The notes: a model not told the origin generated them from the sequence alone. A stretch of DNA of 64,000 bases from Rheinheimera pacifica (GCF_024809855.1 NZ_JANUEM010000003.1:1-64000), one strand, 5' to 3'. Shown: positions 25,007-34,865, counted from the first letter of the stretch. Made by a program: numbers and translations.

Positions 25007-26638
25007 ATGTTGTCGAAGCTGAAAATCTCCAGCAGGGTACTGATACTGGGTGTACTGCCTTTACTAATGTTGTTGCTGGTGTTAGCCGGTGCTTTTTGGT
25101 CGGCACAGCAAAAAGATAAGTTGTTTAATCAGTTATACGATGATCATCTGGCGATTTTGTCTGATGTTATGGCGGTACAGCAGATTTTACAGCAAACCGC
25201 ATTGCAGGATATCCGCAAATATCGCACCGGTTGGGCTTCAGCAGAAGCCACTGAACAAGCCATTAAACAGCATATGGCACAGGCACAGCAGCACTGGCAG
25301 GGCTTTGTGCAAAGTAGGCCAATGCAGGACGACAGCGAATTTTATACCGAACTGGATCAGGCCTTTGCCAAAGCGGTTCAGCATTATGGCGAATGGATTA
25401 GCTATGCCGGCAGCGATGCGCTGCTGGTGCGTATTTTGAATGAGTCTACCGTTAACAGCGAAATCGAGCTTAGGATCACCGGCTTTACCCAACTGACTGA
25501 GGCGTTTATTCAGCAGCAACTCAGTGCCGCAGTAACCGTGCGCGACAGAGCGCAGCATTTTACCGGGCAGTTAGTACGGGCTTATTTATTGGGTGGCTTA
25601 GCGCTGGTATTGCTGGTTAGTGCACTGATTTGGGCGATACAGCGCTCAGTATGCCGACCATTACTTGCATTGCGTGACTTGCTGGTGCAGGTGGTTACCC
25701 GCTCTGATCTTAGCTTGCGGGCAAATGACAAGGGCAACGACGAGCTGGCACAAGCTGCCGGTGCGCTCAACCAAATGATGCAGCATTTTGAGCAGCTGGT
25801 TGCCAAGCTGGGCCACAGTGCTGTGGCATTAAACCAGCAGGCAGGGCAGGTTTACGATATCAGTACCGAGGTAAACCAGAGTGCTGCCGTGCAGGCTCGC
25901 CAGGCACAGCAACTGGCCGCCGCCGCAGAGCAGATGAGCAGCAGCGTGCAGCAGGTAGCGCAAAACGCCGGGGTAGCAGCACAAGCAGCAGTGAACGCCG
26001 AGCAGCTGTGCCAAAGTGGTCATACTGCTGCTGATAAAAGCGCCGCAGGTATCACAGCACTGGCTGCACAGTTACAGCACAGTGTTGAGGTGGTAAGCAG
26101 TTTGCAACAAGGCTCCGGCCAGATCTCCGGTGTACTGGAGGTGATAGGTAAAATTTCTGAGCAAACCAATTTATTGGCGTTAAATGCCGCCATTGAAGCC
26201 GCCAGGGCAGGCGAGGCTGGGCGCGGCTTTTCTGTGGTCGCCGACGAAGTGCGCACCTTATCTGCTAATACCAAGCAGGCTACGGAGTCAATAAACGGCA
26301 TGATTTCAAAGTTGCAGCAGCAAGCTTCTGACGCCGTACAGGTAATGCAGCAGGCGTATACGCAGGCCAATACCAATGTGCAGTTAGCGCAGGATACCGG
26401 CAGCCGCTTTAATCAGTTGGCCAGCGCAGTTGAGCATATCAGCAGCGCAAATGCACAAATTCACACAGCCACAGCACAACAGCAGGTGGTTTCAGGAAAT
26501 ATTGCCGCCACTATACATCAGTTAAACGACGAGGTTAGCCAGTTAAGCAATGAAGCCAGCCGCTCAGCCAGCGCCAGTGAGCAATTAACCCAACTGGCCG
26601 CCCAGTTAAATATCGACTGGCAGGTGTTTGCAAACTAA
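25007..26638 (+). CDS. Methyl-accepting chemotaxis protein
   Basis: This 543-residue protein starts at ATG 25007, behind GGGAG at about 24997. Upstream in-frame codons to 24914 lack a ribosome site. It has TM1 at about 10-32, a periplasmic helical ligand domain to about 185, TM2 at about 188-212, a HAMP domain to about 270, then a Gln/Ala-rich signalling coiled coil. The conserved hairpin tip [20 protein letters not shown] is at about 380. It relays an unknown chemical signal to CheA/CheW. No che genes lie nearby, so it is a stand-alone receptor. Confidence 0.9.
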   Translation: MLSKLKISSRVLILGVLPLLMLLLVLAGAFWSAQQKDKLFNQLYDDHLAILSDVMAVQQILQQTALQDIRKYRTGWASAEATEQAIKQHMAQAQQHWQGFVQSRPMQDDSEFYTELDQAFAKAVQHYGEWISYAGSDALLVRILNESTVNSEIELRITGFTQLTEAFIQQQLSAAVTVRDRAQHFTGQLVRAYLLGGLALVLLVSALIWAIQRSVCRPLLALRDLLVQVVTRSDLSLRANDKGNDELAQAAGALNQMMQHFEQLVAKLGHSAVALNQQAGQVYDISTEVNQSAAVQARQAQQLAAAAEQMSSSVQQVAQNAGVAAQAAVNAEQLCQSGHTAADKSAAGITALAAQLQHSVEVVSSLQQGSGQISGVLEVIGKISEQTNLLALNAAIEAARAGEAGRGFSVVADEVRTLSANTKQATESINGMISKLQQQASDAVQVMQQAYTQANTNVQLAQDTGSRFNQLASAVEHISSANAQIHTATAQQQVVSGNIAATIHQLNDEVSQLSNEASRSASASEQLTQLAAQLNIDWQVFAN

Positions 26639-26751
26639 CTGACAAAGCTGCCGTATTACAGTGCTCATTTCACCATAGCAAAGTAGCAACAGGTAACTGG
26701 TGTTGCTTTGTGCATTGCATGTACAAATAAAACGCTTTACACTTGCCGCGC

Positions 26752-26832
26752 AACCAAGGGGTGCAATAGCTGAGATGCCGCAAGGCGAACCCTTAGAACC
26801 TGATCCGGATTATACCGGCGGAGGGATGGTGC
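26752..26832 (+). promoter_or_regulatory. TPP riboswitch (THI element)
   Basis: The conserved blocks are present in order: AAGGGGTGC, GCTGAGATGCC, AACCCTTAGAACCTGATCCG, then GGCGGAGGGATGGT. These match the TPP-binding aptamer that shuts off thiamine genes when thiamine pyrophosphate is plentiful. It ends about 50 bases before the TonB receptor start and so controls the receptor-YkoF-PnuT-kinase operon. I see no clear terminator hairpin between aptamer and start, so control may be at translation. A short open frame overlapping it is not a gene. Confidence 0.93.
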
Positions 26833-26884
26833 TAACTCCTCAAGCTGGTGTGATCTCTGTGTTTTTATGGAGATTCATACAAAA

Positions 26885-28993
26885 ATGCGTTTTTTCCCAT
26901 CGTTAATTGCTGTTGCGGTATGCAGCAGTTTTGCTATTCAGATCAATGCAACTGAAACTGCCGCAGAGCCGGTTGATACGGCTATAGAACGGATCCGTGT
27001 GCAGGGTGATTTTCGCCAGCAATCCGTACAACAGGTTGCCGGTAGTATTGCGCTGGTTAGCGAACAGGATGTTAAGCGCACTTCTGCGCAGCACCTGGAT
27101 GACTTACTCAACCAGTTTGCCAATGTTAACTTTACCTCAGGTGCATCGCGTGGCCGCTATATTCAAATGCGCGGTATCGGCGAGCGTAGCGAGTTTGTCG
27201 ATACCATTAACCCATCAGTGGGCATACTGATTGATGGTATTGATTACTCCGGTTTAGGCATAAGTGGCATCAGTGATTTAGCCCAACTGGAAGTATTTCG
27301 TGGCCCTGAAGCCAGCCGTTTTGGCGCTAATGCACTGGCGGGCATGTTAAACCTGACTACCAAAGGCCCAACAGCGACGCCGGAGGGTAAGTTCAGTGCC
27401 ACCCTGGCTAACTACAATAGCCGCCAGTTGGCAGGCCAATTTAGTAACAGCATTAATCAGCAACTGGGTTACAGTTTTTCGCTGGAACAGCAAACTTCAG
27501 ATGGTTTTATTGATAATACCTATTTAAATCGCGACGATACTAATAATATCGACGAATTTACCGGCCGTTTTAAACTGCGTTATCAGCCATCAGATACCCT
27601 AACACTGCAACTGGTTACCCACTTTACTGATCAGGATAACGGCTATGATGCGTTTTCGCTGGATCGCAACCGCACCACGCTGTCAGACGAGCCTGGCCAG
27701 GATAAGATCCGCAGCAAAGCGGTAGCGCTGCAGGCAGATTACCGTGGTTTACCGTTTGCGGCAGTGCTGGCGCAACTGAGTTATTTAACCGCCGACAGTG
27801 ATTATGGTTTTGACGAAGACTGGAGCTATGTGGGTATTCACCCCGATGAATATGCCACTACCGACCGTTACTTACGCAGCCGCGATCAGTTTACGCTGGA
27901 TTATCGGTTTATTTCCACGCCGGCGGGCAAGCTGGGCAACAGCGACTGGGTATTTGGCTTGTATGCCGCCAGTAAAAACTTCGATTTAACGCGGCAATTC
28001 TGGAATTGGGATTTATGGCAAGCCGACAGCTTTGTCAGTGAGCTCAGCCGTAGCAATGCCGCAGTGTATGGTGAGCTAAGCACGCCGCTAAGCAGCAGTT
28101 GGAGCCTGGTATCGGGCCTGCGGCTGGAGCGTTATGACGATGATTACAGTGATATCAGCGGCAACAATATTAAAAACCACGACACCATGTGGGGTGCCAA
28201 TCTCAGCCTGAATTATCAGGTTAATAGCCAGGCATTGATATACCTGCTGGCGTCGCGTGGTTATAAAGCCGGTGGTGTAAATGGTGATGCACTGGCTAAA
28301 GCTGCTGATGACAGCTTAAGCGAGCTAAACAGCAAAGCCAGCTTTAAGCCAGAAACACTGTACAACGCCGAATTTGGTGTAAAGGGCAGTGCGCTGGACC
28401 AAAGCATAACCGCAAGGGTGGCGGCGTTTTATATGTGGCGCGACGATATGCAGGTAAAAGGCTGGCTTAACCCCGACAGCGGCCCGCAATTTGCCGGTTT
28501 TATTGATAATGCCGGTAGTGGCCGTAACTACGGTATTGAAATGGAAAACCGCCTGCAGCTGCACCCGCAGTTTGCGCTGTTTTTATCTGCCAGTTGGCTT
28601 AAAACCAAGCTGGGTAATTATATTACGCTGGACGAAGAAAACTTCAGCGGCCGTGAACAGGCCCAGGCACCGCGCTTTCAATACAGTTTAGCCACTGACT
28701 GGTATATCACCGAAGCCCTTACCTTTAATGTCAGCCTGCAGGGCAAAGACGCCTTCTTTTACTCCGACGGCCACAATGCCCGCTCAAAACGTTACGAGCT
28801 GTTAGGCGCACGTTTAAGCTATCAGCTAACCAACTGGGAGCTGGCAGTATGGACCCGCAACGCGCTGGATCAGGACATTGGTGTGCGTGGCTTCTACTTT
28901 GGTAACGACCCGCGTGACGGCTACGAGCCGCATGTCTATGAGCAGTTTGCTGAGCCGCGCCGTTTTGGCGTAACGGCCAGCTATCAGTTCTGA
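26885..28993 (+). CDS. omr1: TonB-dependent receptor, probable thiamine uptake
   Basis: This is a ~702-residue outer-membrane receptor with a signal peptide (MRFFPSLIAVAVCSSFAIQI). Its N-terminal plug domain carries RGIGERSEFVDTINPSVGIL and FRGPEASRFGANALAG, followed by a 22-strand barrel ending in ASYQF. Start 26885 has GGAG upstream; ATG 26867 is also possible. The TPP riboswitch ahead and PnuT behind match the omr1-type receptors predicted by comparative genomics to carry thiamine or its precursors across the outer membrane. Substrate is inferred from regulation and context. Confidence 0.82.
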   Translation: MRFFPSLIAVAVCSSFAIQINATETAAEPVDTAIERIRVQGDFRQQSVQQVAGSIALVSEQDVKRTSAQHLDDLLNQFANVNFTSGASRGRYIQMRGIGERSEFVDTINPSVGILIDGIDYSGLGISGISDLAQLEVFRGPEASRFGANALAGMLNLTTKGPTATPEGKFSATLANYNSRQLAGQFSNSINQQLGYSFSLEQQTSDGFIDNTYLNRDDTNNIDEFTGRFKLRYQPSDTLTLQLVTHFTDQDNGYDAFSLDRNRTTLSDEPGQDKIRSKAVALQADYRGLPFAAVLAQLSYLTADSDYGFDEDWSYVGIHPDEYATTDRYLRSRDQFTLDYRFISTPAGKLGNSDWVFGLYAASKNFDLTRQFWNWDLWQADSFVSELSRSNAAVYGELSTPLSSSWSLVSGLRLERYDDDYSDISGNNIKNHDTMWGANLSLNYQVNSQALIYLLASRGYKAGGVNGDALAKAADDSLSELNSKASFKPETLYNAEFGVKGSALDQSITARVAAFYMWRDDMQVKGWLNPDSGPQFAGFIDNAGSGRNYGIEMENRLQLHPQFALFLSASWLKTKLGNYITLDEENFSGREQAQAPRFQYSLATDWYITEALTFNVSLQGKDAFFYSDGHNARSKRYELLGARLSYQLTNWELAVWTRNALDQDIGVRGFYFGNDPRDGYEPHVYEQFAEPRRFGVTASYQF

Positions 28994-29020
28994 AGTGATT
29001 GATTATTTAAGGAGCAAGTT

Positions 29021-29269
29021 ATGCAGTTATCCGTTGAAATCAGTAAGTATCCGTTAGCCGACGATTACATTACACCGATAAAAGGTTTTATTGCCGAGCT
29101 GAATAAATACCCGGACATAACCGTGCTGACCAACACCATGAGCACCCAGTTATTTGGTGATTATGATGCAGTGATGCAAGCGCTGCAGGCCTGTATTAAG
29201 TGGTCATTTGAGCAGTACGGTAAAGTGGTGTTTGTCGTTAAGTTTATTCACGGTGATTTACGGCCATGA
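29021..29269 (+). CDS. YkoF/MTH1187-like thiamine-binding protein
   Basis: This 82-residue soluble protein begins MQLSVEISKYPLADDYITPI with a good AAGGAG site. It matches the small ferredoxin-fold YkoF/UPF0045-type domain that binds the thiamine pyrimidine part in other bacteria. It overlaps the next gene by ATGA, so it is translated coupled to PnuT. In this operon it may hold or sense thiamine in the cytoplasm. Family assignment is from sequence pattern and context. Confidence 0.7.
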   Translation: MQLSVEISKYPLADDYITPIKGFIAELNKYPDITVLTNTMSTQLFGDYDAVMQALQACIKWSFEQYGKVVFVVKFIHGDLRP

Positions 29270-29895
29270 ACGAGTTGATCACACAGGCTATGGCGCAGTG
29301 GCAGTTGATGCACAGCCTTGAGCTGGCAGCAACACTGCTGGCGCTGGCTTATGTGATTCTGGCATTAAAACAAAGCCTGTGGTGCTGGCCGGCTGCGCTG
29401 TTAAGTACCGTGTTGTTTACCCATGTTATGTGGCAGTCGGCGTTGTTATCTGATGCCTTGCTACAGCTGTACTATGCTGCTATGGCGCTATATGGTTGGT
29501 GGCGCTGGCAGCAATTGCGCCAGAGCGCCCCTGACCAGCGCGGCCCGGTGTATGAGTGGCCCTGGCAACGCCATGCAGTATTAATTGGTATTACAGCTTT
29601 GGCGGGTGTGGCGTTGGGGGCCTTTATGGCAAATTATACCCAGGCCGATTTTGCCTATATTGATGCACAAACCACAGTGTTTAGTGTAATGGCAACCTGG
29701 CTGGTAGCACGCAAGCTGGTGTCAAACTGGTTGTACTGGGTGGTAATAGACGCGGTATCAATTTTCGTTTATGCACAAAAACATCTGTATTTCCTTACCG
29801 GCTTGTTTATGCTGTATACGGTTATCGCTATTGCAGGGTACTTTATTTGGCGCAGTCATTATCAGCAACAACCGGCAGTGAGATTGAGCATGTAA
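29266..29895 (+). CDS. pnuT: PnuC-family thiamine transporter PnuT
   Basis: This 209-residue inner-membrane protein has about seven hydrophobic segments and PnuC-family features (WPAALLSTVLF, LQLYYAAMALYGWWRW, NWLYWVVIDAVSIFVY). PnuC itself carries nicotinamide riboside; the branch under TPP riboswitches (PnuT) is known to take up thiamine by facilitated diffusion, trapped by phosphorylation. The kinase encoded next would do the trapping. It shares 49 bases with that gene. Confidence 0.85.
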   Translation: MNELITQAMAQWQLMHSLELAATLLALAYVILALKQSLWCWPAALLSTVLFTHVMWQSALLSDALLQLYYAAMALYGWWRWQQLRQSAPDQRGPVYEWPWQRHAVLIGITALAGVALGAFMANYTQADFAYIDAQTTVFSVMATWLVARKLVSNWLYWVVIDAVSIFVYAQKHLYFLTGLFMLYTVIAIAGYFIWRSHYQQQPAVRLSM

Positions 29896-30734
29896 CCCGC
29901 TTATGCCAGCGGCTGGAGTTTTTTGTTGATCAGCCGCCGTTGCAGGTGCGGGCATTGTCTCATGGCGCAAGTAACCAAAGTTACTATGTAAAAACAGTGC
30001 AGGGCGAATATGTGTTGCGCTGTTATCCGGCAGAATCTACCGTATGCCGCCAGCAGGAACTGCGTTGCCAGCACGCGGCCGCAGCCAAAGGGCTGGCCGC
30101 TACACCTCTGTGTTTGAATAACCACTATCAGGTGATGTTAAGCGAATATATCCGCGGCGCCGAGCCTTTCGATTATGCCCGCCATGGCGGTAGTGCTTTG
30201 TTATCTGTGCTGGCGCAATTTCATCAGTTACAGGTGCAAACCGCCACCCTGGATTATACCACCTATTTACCACAACTACTGGCAGCGCTACCGGCAGATT
30301 GCCGCATTAACAAAGCTATGCTGGCTAAGGTGAAGCAGGCCGCACAGCTGCTTAGCTGCCTGGAACCTGATTTAGTGTTATGTCATCTGGATTTACATCA
30401 GGGTAATTTACTCTGGGCCGCCGATGCATTGTGGTTGCTTGATTTTGAGTACAGCCAGCAGGCCGACAGCAGCCTGGATTTAGCCGCCATAAGTTTGCAT
30501 TTTAACTTAGATAAAACAGCCGAAGCGCAAATGCTAGCCGACTATGCCCGCTTACGCCAACCCCGCTTACAGCAACATAGTGAGCTGGCAACATTGTTAG
30601 ATAAAAAGCTCCCTGCAGCTAAGTTGCTGTACTGCGGTTTTTGCTGGCTGTGGTATCTGGCACTGCCAGATTGCCAGACGCAGGCAAACTATTGGCAGCA
30701 GCAGGTGCAGGCTTTACCGTTACAAACCGCCTAA
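29847..30734 (+). CDS. Thiamine kinase-like phosphotransferase
   Basis: This 295-residue member of the aminoglycoside/choline kinase fold has ALSHGASNQSYYV (nucleotide loop), the catalytic HLDLHQGNLLW at about 180-190 and the metal-binding LLDFEYS. TTG 29847 is the only reasonable start, with AGGG about 9 bases upstream, so it overlaps pnuT by 49 bases. In this operon it probably phosphorylates imported thiamine (ThiK role) or hydroxyethylthiazole/choline-like salvage products. Low identity to textbook ThiK keeps the substrate open. Its end overlaps the small convergent gene at 30720. Confidence 0.75.
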   Translation: MAQSLSATTGSEIEHVTRLCQRLEFFVDQPPLQVRALSHGASNQSYYVKTVQGEYVLRCYPAESTVCRQQELRCQHAAAAKGLAATPLCLNNHYQVMLSEYIRGAEPFDYARHGGSALLSVLAQFHQLQVQTATLDYTTYLPQLLAALPADCRINKAMLAKVKQAAQLLSCLEPDLVLCHLDLHQGNLLWAADALWLLDFEYSQQADSSLDLAAISLHFNLDKTAEAQMLADYARLRQPRLQQHSELATLLDKKLPAAKLLYCGFCWLWYLALPDCQTQANYWQQQVQALPLQTA

Positions 30735-30902
30735 ACGTTCAGCCAGTGTTTTGTAGCGCTTTACATCCTCTTCATTAAACAACGGCTTACCTGCGCTGTC
30801 TGTTTCAGCCGCTATCAGCAAATTTTCCCGTGCCAGCCGCTCGACTCTTATTGTTTGTACGCCAAGCAGATTTGCAACCTGCTCAACTGTCATTAATGCC
30901 AT
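30720..30902 (-). CDS. Small MerR/excisionase-like helix-turn-helix protein
   Basis: This 60-residue protein begins MALMTVEQVANLLGVQTIRV, a helix-turn-helix of the MerR/excisionase type, and continues with LFNEEDVKRYKTLAERLGGL. That is the wing and following helix typical of stand-alone HTH_17 domains. It is cytoplasmic and probably DNA-binding. It is convergent with, and overlaps by 15 bases, the kinase gene. There is no integrase nearby, so it is not obviously a phage excisionase. Confidence 0.65.
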   Translation of the reverse strand: MALMTVEQVANLLGVQTIRVERLARENLLIAAETDSAGKPLFNEEDVKRYKTLAERLGGL

Positions 30903-31093
30903 AACCTTATCCTGTTGATTAAAAAACTTACAAGTAATAGCCTAAAATCAGGCATTTGTGAATAGCCAACTGATAAAGGCAGCATAACAGAAGGCGATGT
31001 AACACCCGGTTACACTTTTTTAAACCACCGCTAATAGTGTTGTTTGCCACTGCGTGCTAATTTCAGCGGTTAACGGTACAACAGAGCAAAACC

Positions 31094-33214
31094 ATGAAAA
31101 CCACATTTTATTCACTATTATTTACCGCCCTGATTAGCAGTGGCCTGACACATGCTGCCCAGCCTGCTGCTCCGGTAGCAGTGCAACAACCTTATACTGT
31201 TAAATCACCCAATGGTGACCGGCAAGACCCGTTTTACTGGTTGCGTGACGACAGCCGCACCTCGCCGACCGTGCTGGACTACCTGCAGCAGGAAAATGAC
31301 TACTTTGCTGCCTATGCCAGCAAATATCAGCCGCTTACCAGAAAACTAACAGATGAAATTATCGGCCGTATTAAACAGGACGACAGCTCAGTACCATACA
31401 ACAGAGGTGACTACAGCTATTACCGCCGTTTTGAAGCCGGCCAGGAATACCCGGTTTATGTACGTAAGTCGTTAAAAGACGGCACCGAGCAGATTATGCT
31501 GGATGTTAACAAACTGGCGCAGGGTAAAGATTTTTATCAGGTAGCTAACTGGCAGGTAAGCCCGGACCAAAACCTGCTGGCCTATATGGAAGACACTAAT
31601 GGCCGGCGTCAATACACGCTTAAAGTACGTGATTTACGTACCGGGCAGGATTTACCCGATCAGCTTACCGGGTTATCCGGCAGCCTTGCCTGGGCAAAAG
31701 ATAACAAAACGCTATACGTAATAAAAAATGACCCGGTAACCCTGCTTAGCACTAAAGTGCTGCAGCATACGCTGGGCAATGATCCGGCCAGTGCCCGCCA
31801 GGTATATGAAGAAAAAGACAACAGCTTTTACATGGGTGTGGGCAACACACTGGACGACAACTATGTGGTTATCTATTCCAGTAGTACAGTGTCTGCAGAG
31901 ATGCAGGTACAGGATGCCAGCAAGCCACAAAGCGAGTTTAAAGTTATCGCTGCGCGCCAGCGTGATTTTCAGTATACGGCCGAGCATCTTAATGGCCGCT
32001 GGATTATCAGCACCGATTGGGATGCGCCTAATTTCCGTTTAATGACAGTAGAAACTGCCAAGCTGGGTGATCGCAATAACTGGCAACCGCTGGTAGCGCA
32101 TGATGAAAAAGTATTTATTGATGGCTTTGAAGCATTCGACAATTACCTGGCGATCAGCGAGCGTAGCGAAGGTTTGCGCCGTATTAAAGTGATGCCATGG
32201 AACGCACCTGATAAAGCCTTTTATGTCGCATCAGACGAAGCGGCCTATGTTACCACCTTTGAAACTAACCCGGAGCAAAACACCGACTGGTTACGTTATA
32301 CCTATACGTCACTGACTACACCGCAAAGCGTGTATCAGCTGAATATGAAAACCGGTGAAAAACAGCTGTTAAAAGAAACCGAAGTACTGGGCGGTTTTGA
32401 TAAAAACAACTATGCCACTGAGCGCGTATGGGCCACCGCCGCTGACGGCGTAAAAATACCGGTGTCTTTATTGTATAAAAAAGGCTTTAAAGCCGACGGT
32501 ACTGCACCTTTATATCAATATGCTTATGGCTCTTATGGCAGCTCGTCTGATCCGTCATTCCGCTCTACCGTGTTCTCGTTGGTTGACCGGGGCTTTGTTT
32601 ATGCTATTGCCCATATCCGCGGTGGCCAGGAAATGGGCCGCCACTGGTATGAAGATGGCAAACTGCTGAAAAAAATTAATACCTTTACCGATTACATCGC
32701 GGTAACCGATTATCTGGTAGCCAATAAATACGCTGCCAAAGATAAAGTGTTTGGTATGGGCGGCAGTGCTGGTGGCTTACTGATGGGTGCAGTAGCCAAT
32801 ATGGCGCCGGAAAAATACCGTGCACTGGTAGCGCATGTGCCCTTTGTTGACGTGGTGACCACCATGCTGGATGAAAGCATTCCGCTTACCACCAACGAGT
32901 TTGACGAGTGGGGCAACCCAAAACAAAAAGCTTATTACGATTATATGCTGTCGTATTCGCCCTATGATCAGCTAAGCAAGCAGGCTTACCCGGCACTGCT
33001 GGTAACCACCGGCTTGCATGACTCACAGGTGCAGTATTTTGAACCGGCCAAATGGGTAGCTAAACTACGTACGCTTAAAACCGACAACCAGCCATTATTG
33101 TTTAAAACCAATATGGAAGCTGGCCATGGTGGTAAATCAGGCCGCTTTTCACGCCTGGCCGAGCACGCGCAGGAATATGCTTTTATTCTTAACCTGCTGG
33201 GGCAAACCGAATAA
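31094..33214 (+). CDS. ptrB: Oligopeptidase B (S9A), exported
   Basis: This 706-residue protein has a signal peptide (ending LTHAA). An N-terminal beta-propeller (about 80-430) is followed by an alpha/beta-hydrolase domain. The catalytic Ser is in GMGGSAGGLLMGAV (about 558), the Asp in LHDSQVQY (about 641) and the His in EAGHGGKSGR (about 676). The stretch VPFVDVVTTMLDESIPLTTN is a hallmark of oligopeptidase B, which cuts short peptides after Lys/Arg. Textbook PtrB is cytoplasmic; the signal peptide here suggests a periplasmic scavenging role. A terminator follows. Confidence 0.88.
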   Translation: MKTTFYSLLFTALISSGLTHAAQPAAPVAVQQPYTVKSPNGDRQDPFYWLRDDSRTSPTVLDYLQQENDYFAAYASKYQPLTRKLTDEIIGRIKQDDSSVPYNRGDYSYYRRFEAGQEYPVYVRKSLKDGTEQIMLDVNKLAQGKDFYQVANWQVSPDQNLLAYMEDTNGRRQYTLKVRDLRTGQDLPDQLTGLSGSLAWAKDNKTLYVIKNDPVTLLSTKVLQHTLGNDPASARQVYEEKDNSFYMGVGNTLDDNYVVIYSSSTVSAEMQVQDASKPQSEFKVIAARQRDFQYTAEHLNGRWIISTDWDAPNFRLMTVETAKLGDRNNWQPLVAHDEKVFIDGFEAFDNYLAISERSEGLRRIKVMPWNAPDKAFYVASDEAAYVTTFETNPEQNTDWLRYTYTSLTTPQSVYQLNMKTGEKQLLKETEVLGGFDKNNYATERVWATAADGVKIPVSLLYKKGFKADGTAPLYQYAYGSYGSSSDPSFRSTVFSLVDRGFVYAIAHIRGGQEMGRHWYEDGKLLKKINTFTDYIAVTDYLVANKYAAKDKVFGMGGSAGGLLMGAVANMAPEKYRALVAHVPFVDVVTTMLDESIPLTTNEFDEWGNPKQKAYYDYMLSYSPYDQLSKQAYPALLVTTGLHDSQVQYFEPAKWVAKLRTLKTDNQPLLFKTNMEAGHGGKSGRFSRLAEHAQEYAFILNLLGQTE

Positions 33215-33233
33215 CCTGCTACAACACCTCATT

Positions 33234-33261
33234 AAGCCGGGTTTTATAGCCCGGCTTTTTT
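33234..33261 (+). terminator. Rho-independent terminator after ptrB
   Basis: AAGCCGGG (33234-33241) pairs with CCCGGCTT (33250-33257) around an 8-base loop, and the run continues into TTTT. Confidence 0.85.
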
Positions 33262-33341
33262 CTGCCTGCAATGCCACTTCTATTATGTTTACTGCTGTTT
33301 TAGTGCTTCATAACGATATACAAATAAGATCAATTATCATT

Positions 33342-33356
33342 TGCAAATGATTCTCA
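33342..33356. promoter_or_regulatory. Candidate Fur box 1
   Basis: TGCAAATGATTCTCA matches the 7-1-7 Fur consensus TGATAATNATTATCA at 11 or 12 of 14 positions. It lies 57 bases before the first gene of the haem-uptake operon, whose content (haem receptor, TonB system) fits iron repression. Confidence 0.65.
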
Positions 33357-33385
33357 ATTAGATTAAAGTCTGGCTCGCAAGTTAA

Positions 33386-33400
33386 TAAGAATTATTATCA
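33386..33400. promoter_or_regulatory. Candidate Fur box 2
   Basis: TAAGAATTATTATCA matches the 7-1-7 Fur consensus at about 12 of 14 positions and sits 13 bases before the start codon at 33414. Two boxes 44 bases apart would allow extended Fur binding across the promoter. Confidence 0.65.
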
Positions 33401-33413
33401 TTAAGGAGCCGTT

Positions 33414-34223
33414 ATGTCGTTGCCACTTAACCGGGCTATTTTTGTTGCTGCGCTACTGTCTGCCAGCGTTGCCGTCCCTTTTGTAGTACATGCCCATGTG
33501 CCGTATTTACAGCCCGCCAGTTTTGAGCCAATCCGCGGTGGTTGGGTGAGTCTTGATGCCGCCTTTGCCGACCGCTTTTTTATTCCCGAAGTCGCTTTTG
33601 ATAACAGCCAGTTCAGTGTACTGACACCGGCTGGCACGGCAGTTAAACCAGCCTTGGTACAGTATAGCCATACCCGCACCACGGCAGAACATCAGCTAAC
33701 CGATGACGGTACGTACCGCTTTAGCACCGGCCTGCGTTACGGCGCGGTATTTCACACCTATGAGCAAGATGGCGAACGGAAAAACAGCCGCGATGAAAAT
33801 TTCAAATTACCGGCCGGGGCTAAATCTATTGCGCATTTTCAGGCAGTAACCCGGGCTGAAACCTATGTCAGCAAAGGTGCACCAAGCCATAACGCGTTAA
33901 AACCCGGTGGCGAGGCGCTGGAACTGGAGTTTCTCAGCCACCCCAATGACCTCTATACAGACAGCACCTTAAAAGCCCGTGTACTGTTTAACGGCAAACC
34001 GCTGGCACAACAGGCAGTAAATGCGTACTTCGTGGAAGCCGGTGCCAATGACGAAAAAATTACGCAGCAACTGACAACTGATGCCGCCGGTATTATCAGC
34101 TTTAAACCCGAAAAAGCCGGTACCTATTTATTGCTAAGCCGTTATCGCGCCGATGCTCCGGCCAGTGCCAAAGTGCCGCAATACAGTTACAGCTATAGCG
34201 TTGTGCTGGAAGTTACCCAATAG
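33414..34223 (+). CDS. DUF4198 periplasmic protein of haem-uptake operon
   Basis: This 269-residue protein has a signal peptide (ending VVHA) and mature start HVPYLQPASFEP. It shows the layout of DUF4198/NikM-like proteins: two beta-sandwich halves, the second from about 165 (GEALELEFLSHPNDLYTDST) being a Ig/carboxypeptidase-regulatory-like domain. Relatives often sit beside TonB receptors and metal transporters and are thought to help metal or ligand handling in the periplasm. It is the first gene after the Fur boxes; its role is inferred from context. Confidence 0.75.
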   Translation: MSLPLNRAIFVAALLSASVAVPFVVHAHVPYLQPASFEPIRGGWVSLDAAFADRFFIPEVAFDNSQFSVLTPAGTAVKPALVQYSHTRTTAEHQLTDDGTYRFSTGLRYGAVFHTYEQDGERKNSRDENFKLPAGAKSIAHFQAVTRAETYVSKGAPSHNALKPGGEALELEFLSHPNDLYTDSTLKARVLFNGKPLAQQAVNAYFVEAGANDEKITQQLTTDAAGIISFKPEKAGTYLLLSRYRADAPASAKVPQYSYSYSVVLEVTQ

Positions 34224-34253
34224 CGCCCACCCGTTAGTGCAGGAGTTTTACCG

Positions 34254-34865
34254 ATGAACAAACAACATTTATATACCACTTTATTTCTGGCGCTAAGCAG
34301 TGCCTACCTGAGTGCCTGTAGCAGCACAGCGGCCTCCGACACGCGCTTAAGCGAGGCGCAGCAAAAGCAGCTAGCAAGCGAACGTGCCGGCCACCTGCGC
34401 CAAACGCATGTGCGCTTTAATGCGCTGGATAAAGACGAAGATGGCTATATCAGCCGCGCTGAATTCAACCGCTCCGGCGATTTAGCTTTTGAGCGGATGG
34501 ATACCAATAAAGACGGCGTGTTGTCTGCTGCCGATCCTAAACCGGAACCGCGTGGCGAAGATACTCGCACAGAGCAATCGCGTGCAGAGCAAAGCCGCCA
34601 ACAGCAAGCGCAGCGCGCTGAACAGCCCCGGCGCGAACGCCTGTTAAAAATGCCAACCACCCATTCTGTTGAAGGCATGCTGGCGATGTACGACAGCAAT
34701 AAAGACGGCGTAATCAGCCGTGAAGAATATGCCCAGGGCCGTGCTGCACAGTTTGCGGCTACCGATGCCAATGGTGATGGCCAGCTGAGCTACGACGAAT
34801 ACGTTGCAGAATTTGCCACCAGGCTGGACAAACAAATAAGCCAGATCGGCAAAAAAGCCGACTAA
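34254..34865 (+). CDS. Four-EF-hand lipoprotein
   Basis: This 203-residue protein has a lipoprotein signal with lipobox LSAC (Cys about 22). Four EF-hand loops are visible: DKDEDGYISRAEF, DTNKDGVLSAAD, DSNKDGVISREEY and DANGDGQLSYDEY, each with acidic residues at positions 1, 3, 5 and 12 or close to it. A Gln/Arg/Glu-rich linker (about 100-130) separates the pairs. It should be anchored in the outer or inner membrane facing the periplasm and bind calcium. It lies between a DUF4198 gene and a haem receptor, an unusual place for a calcium sensor. Confidence 0.85.
   Translation: MNKQHLYTTLFLALSSAYLSACSSTAASDTRLSEAQQKQLASERAGHLRQTHVRFNALDKDEDGYISRAEFNRSGDLAFERMDTNKDGVLSAADPKPEPRGEDTRTEQSRAEQSRQQQAQRAEQPRRERLLKMPTTHSVEGMLAMYDSNKDGVISREEYAQGRAAQFAATDANGDGQLSYDEYVAEFATRLDKQISQIGKKAD

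Noticed and set aside
26700-26906. 68-residue open frame over the thiamine leader
   Set aside because: It overlaps the TPP aptamer, whose conserved blocks explain the sequence; there is no ribosome site or protein-like pattern.
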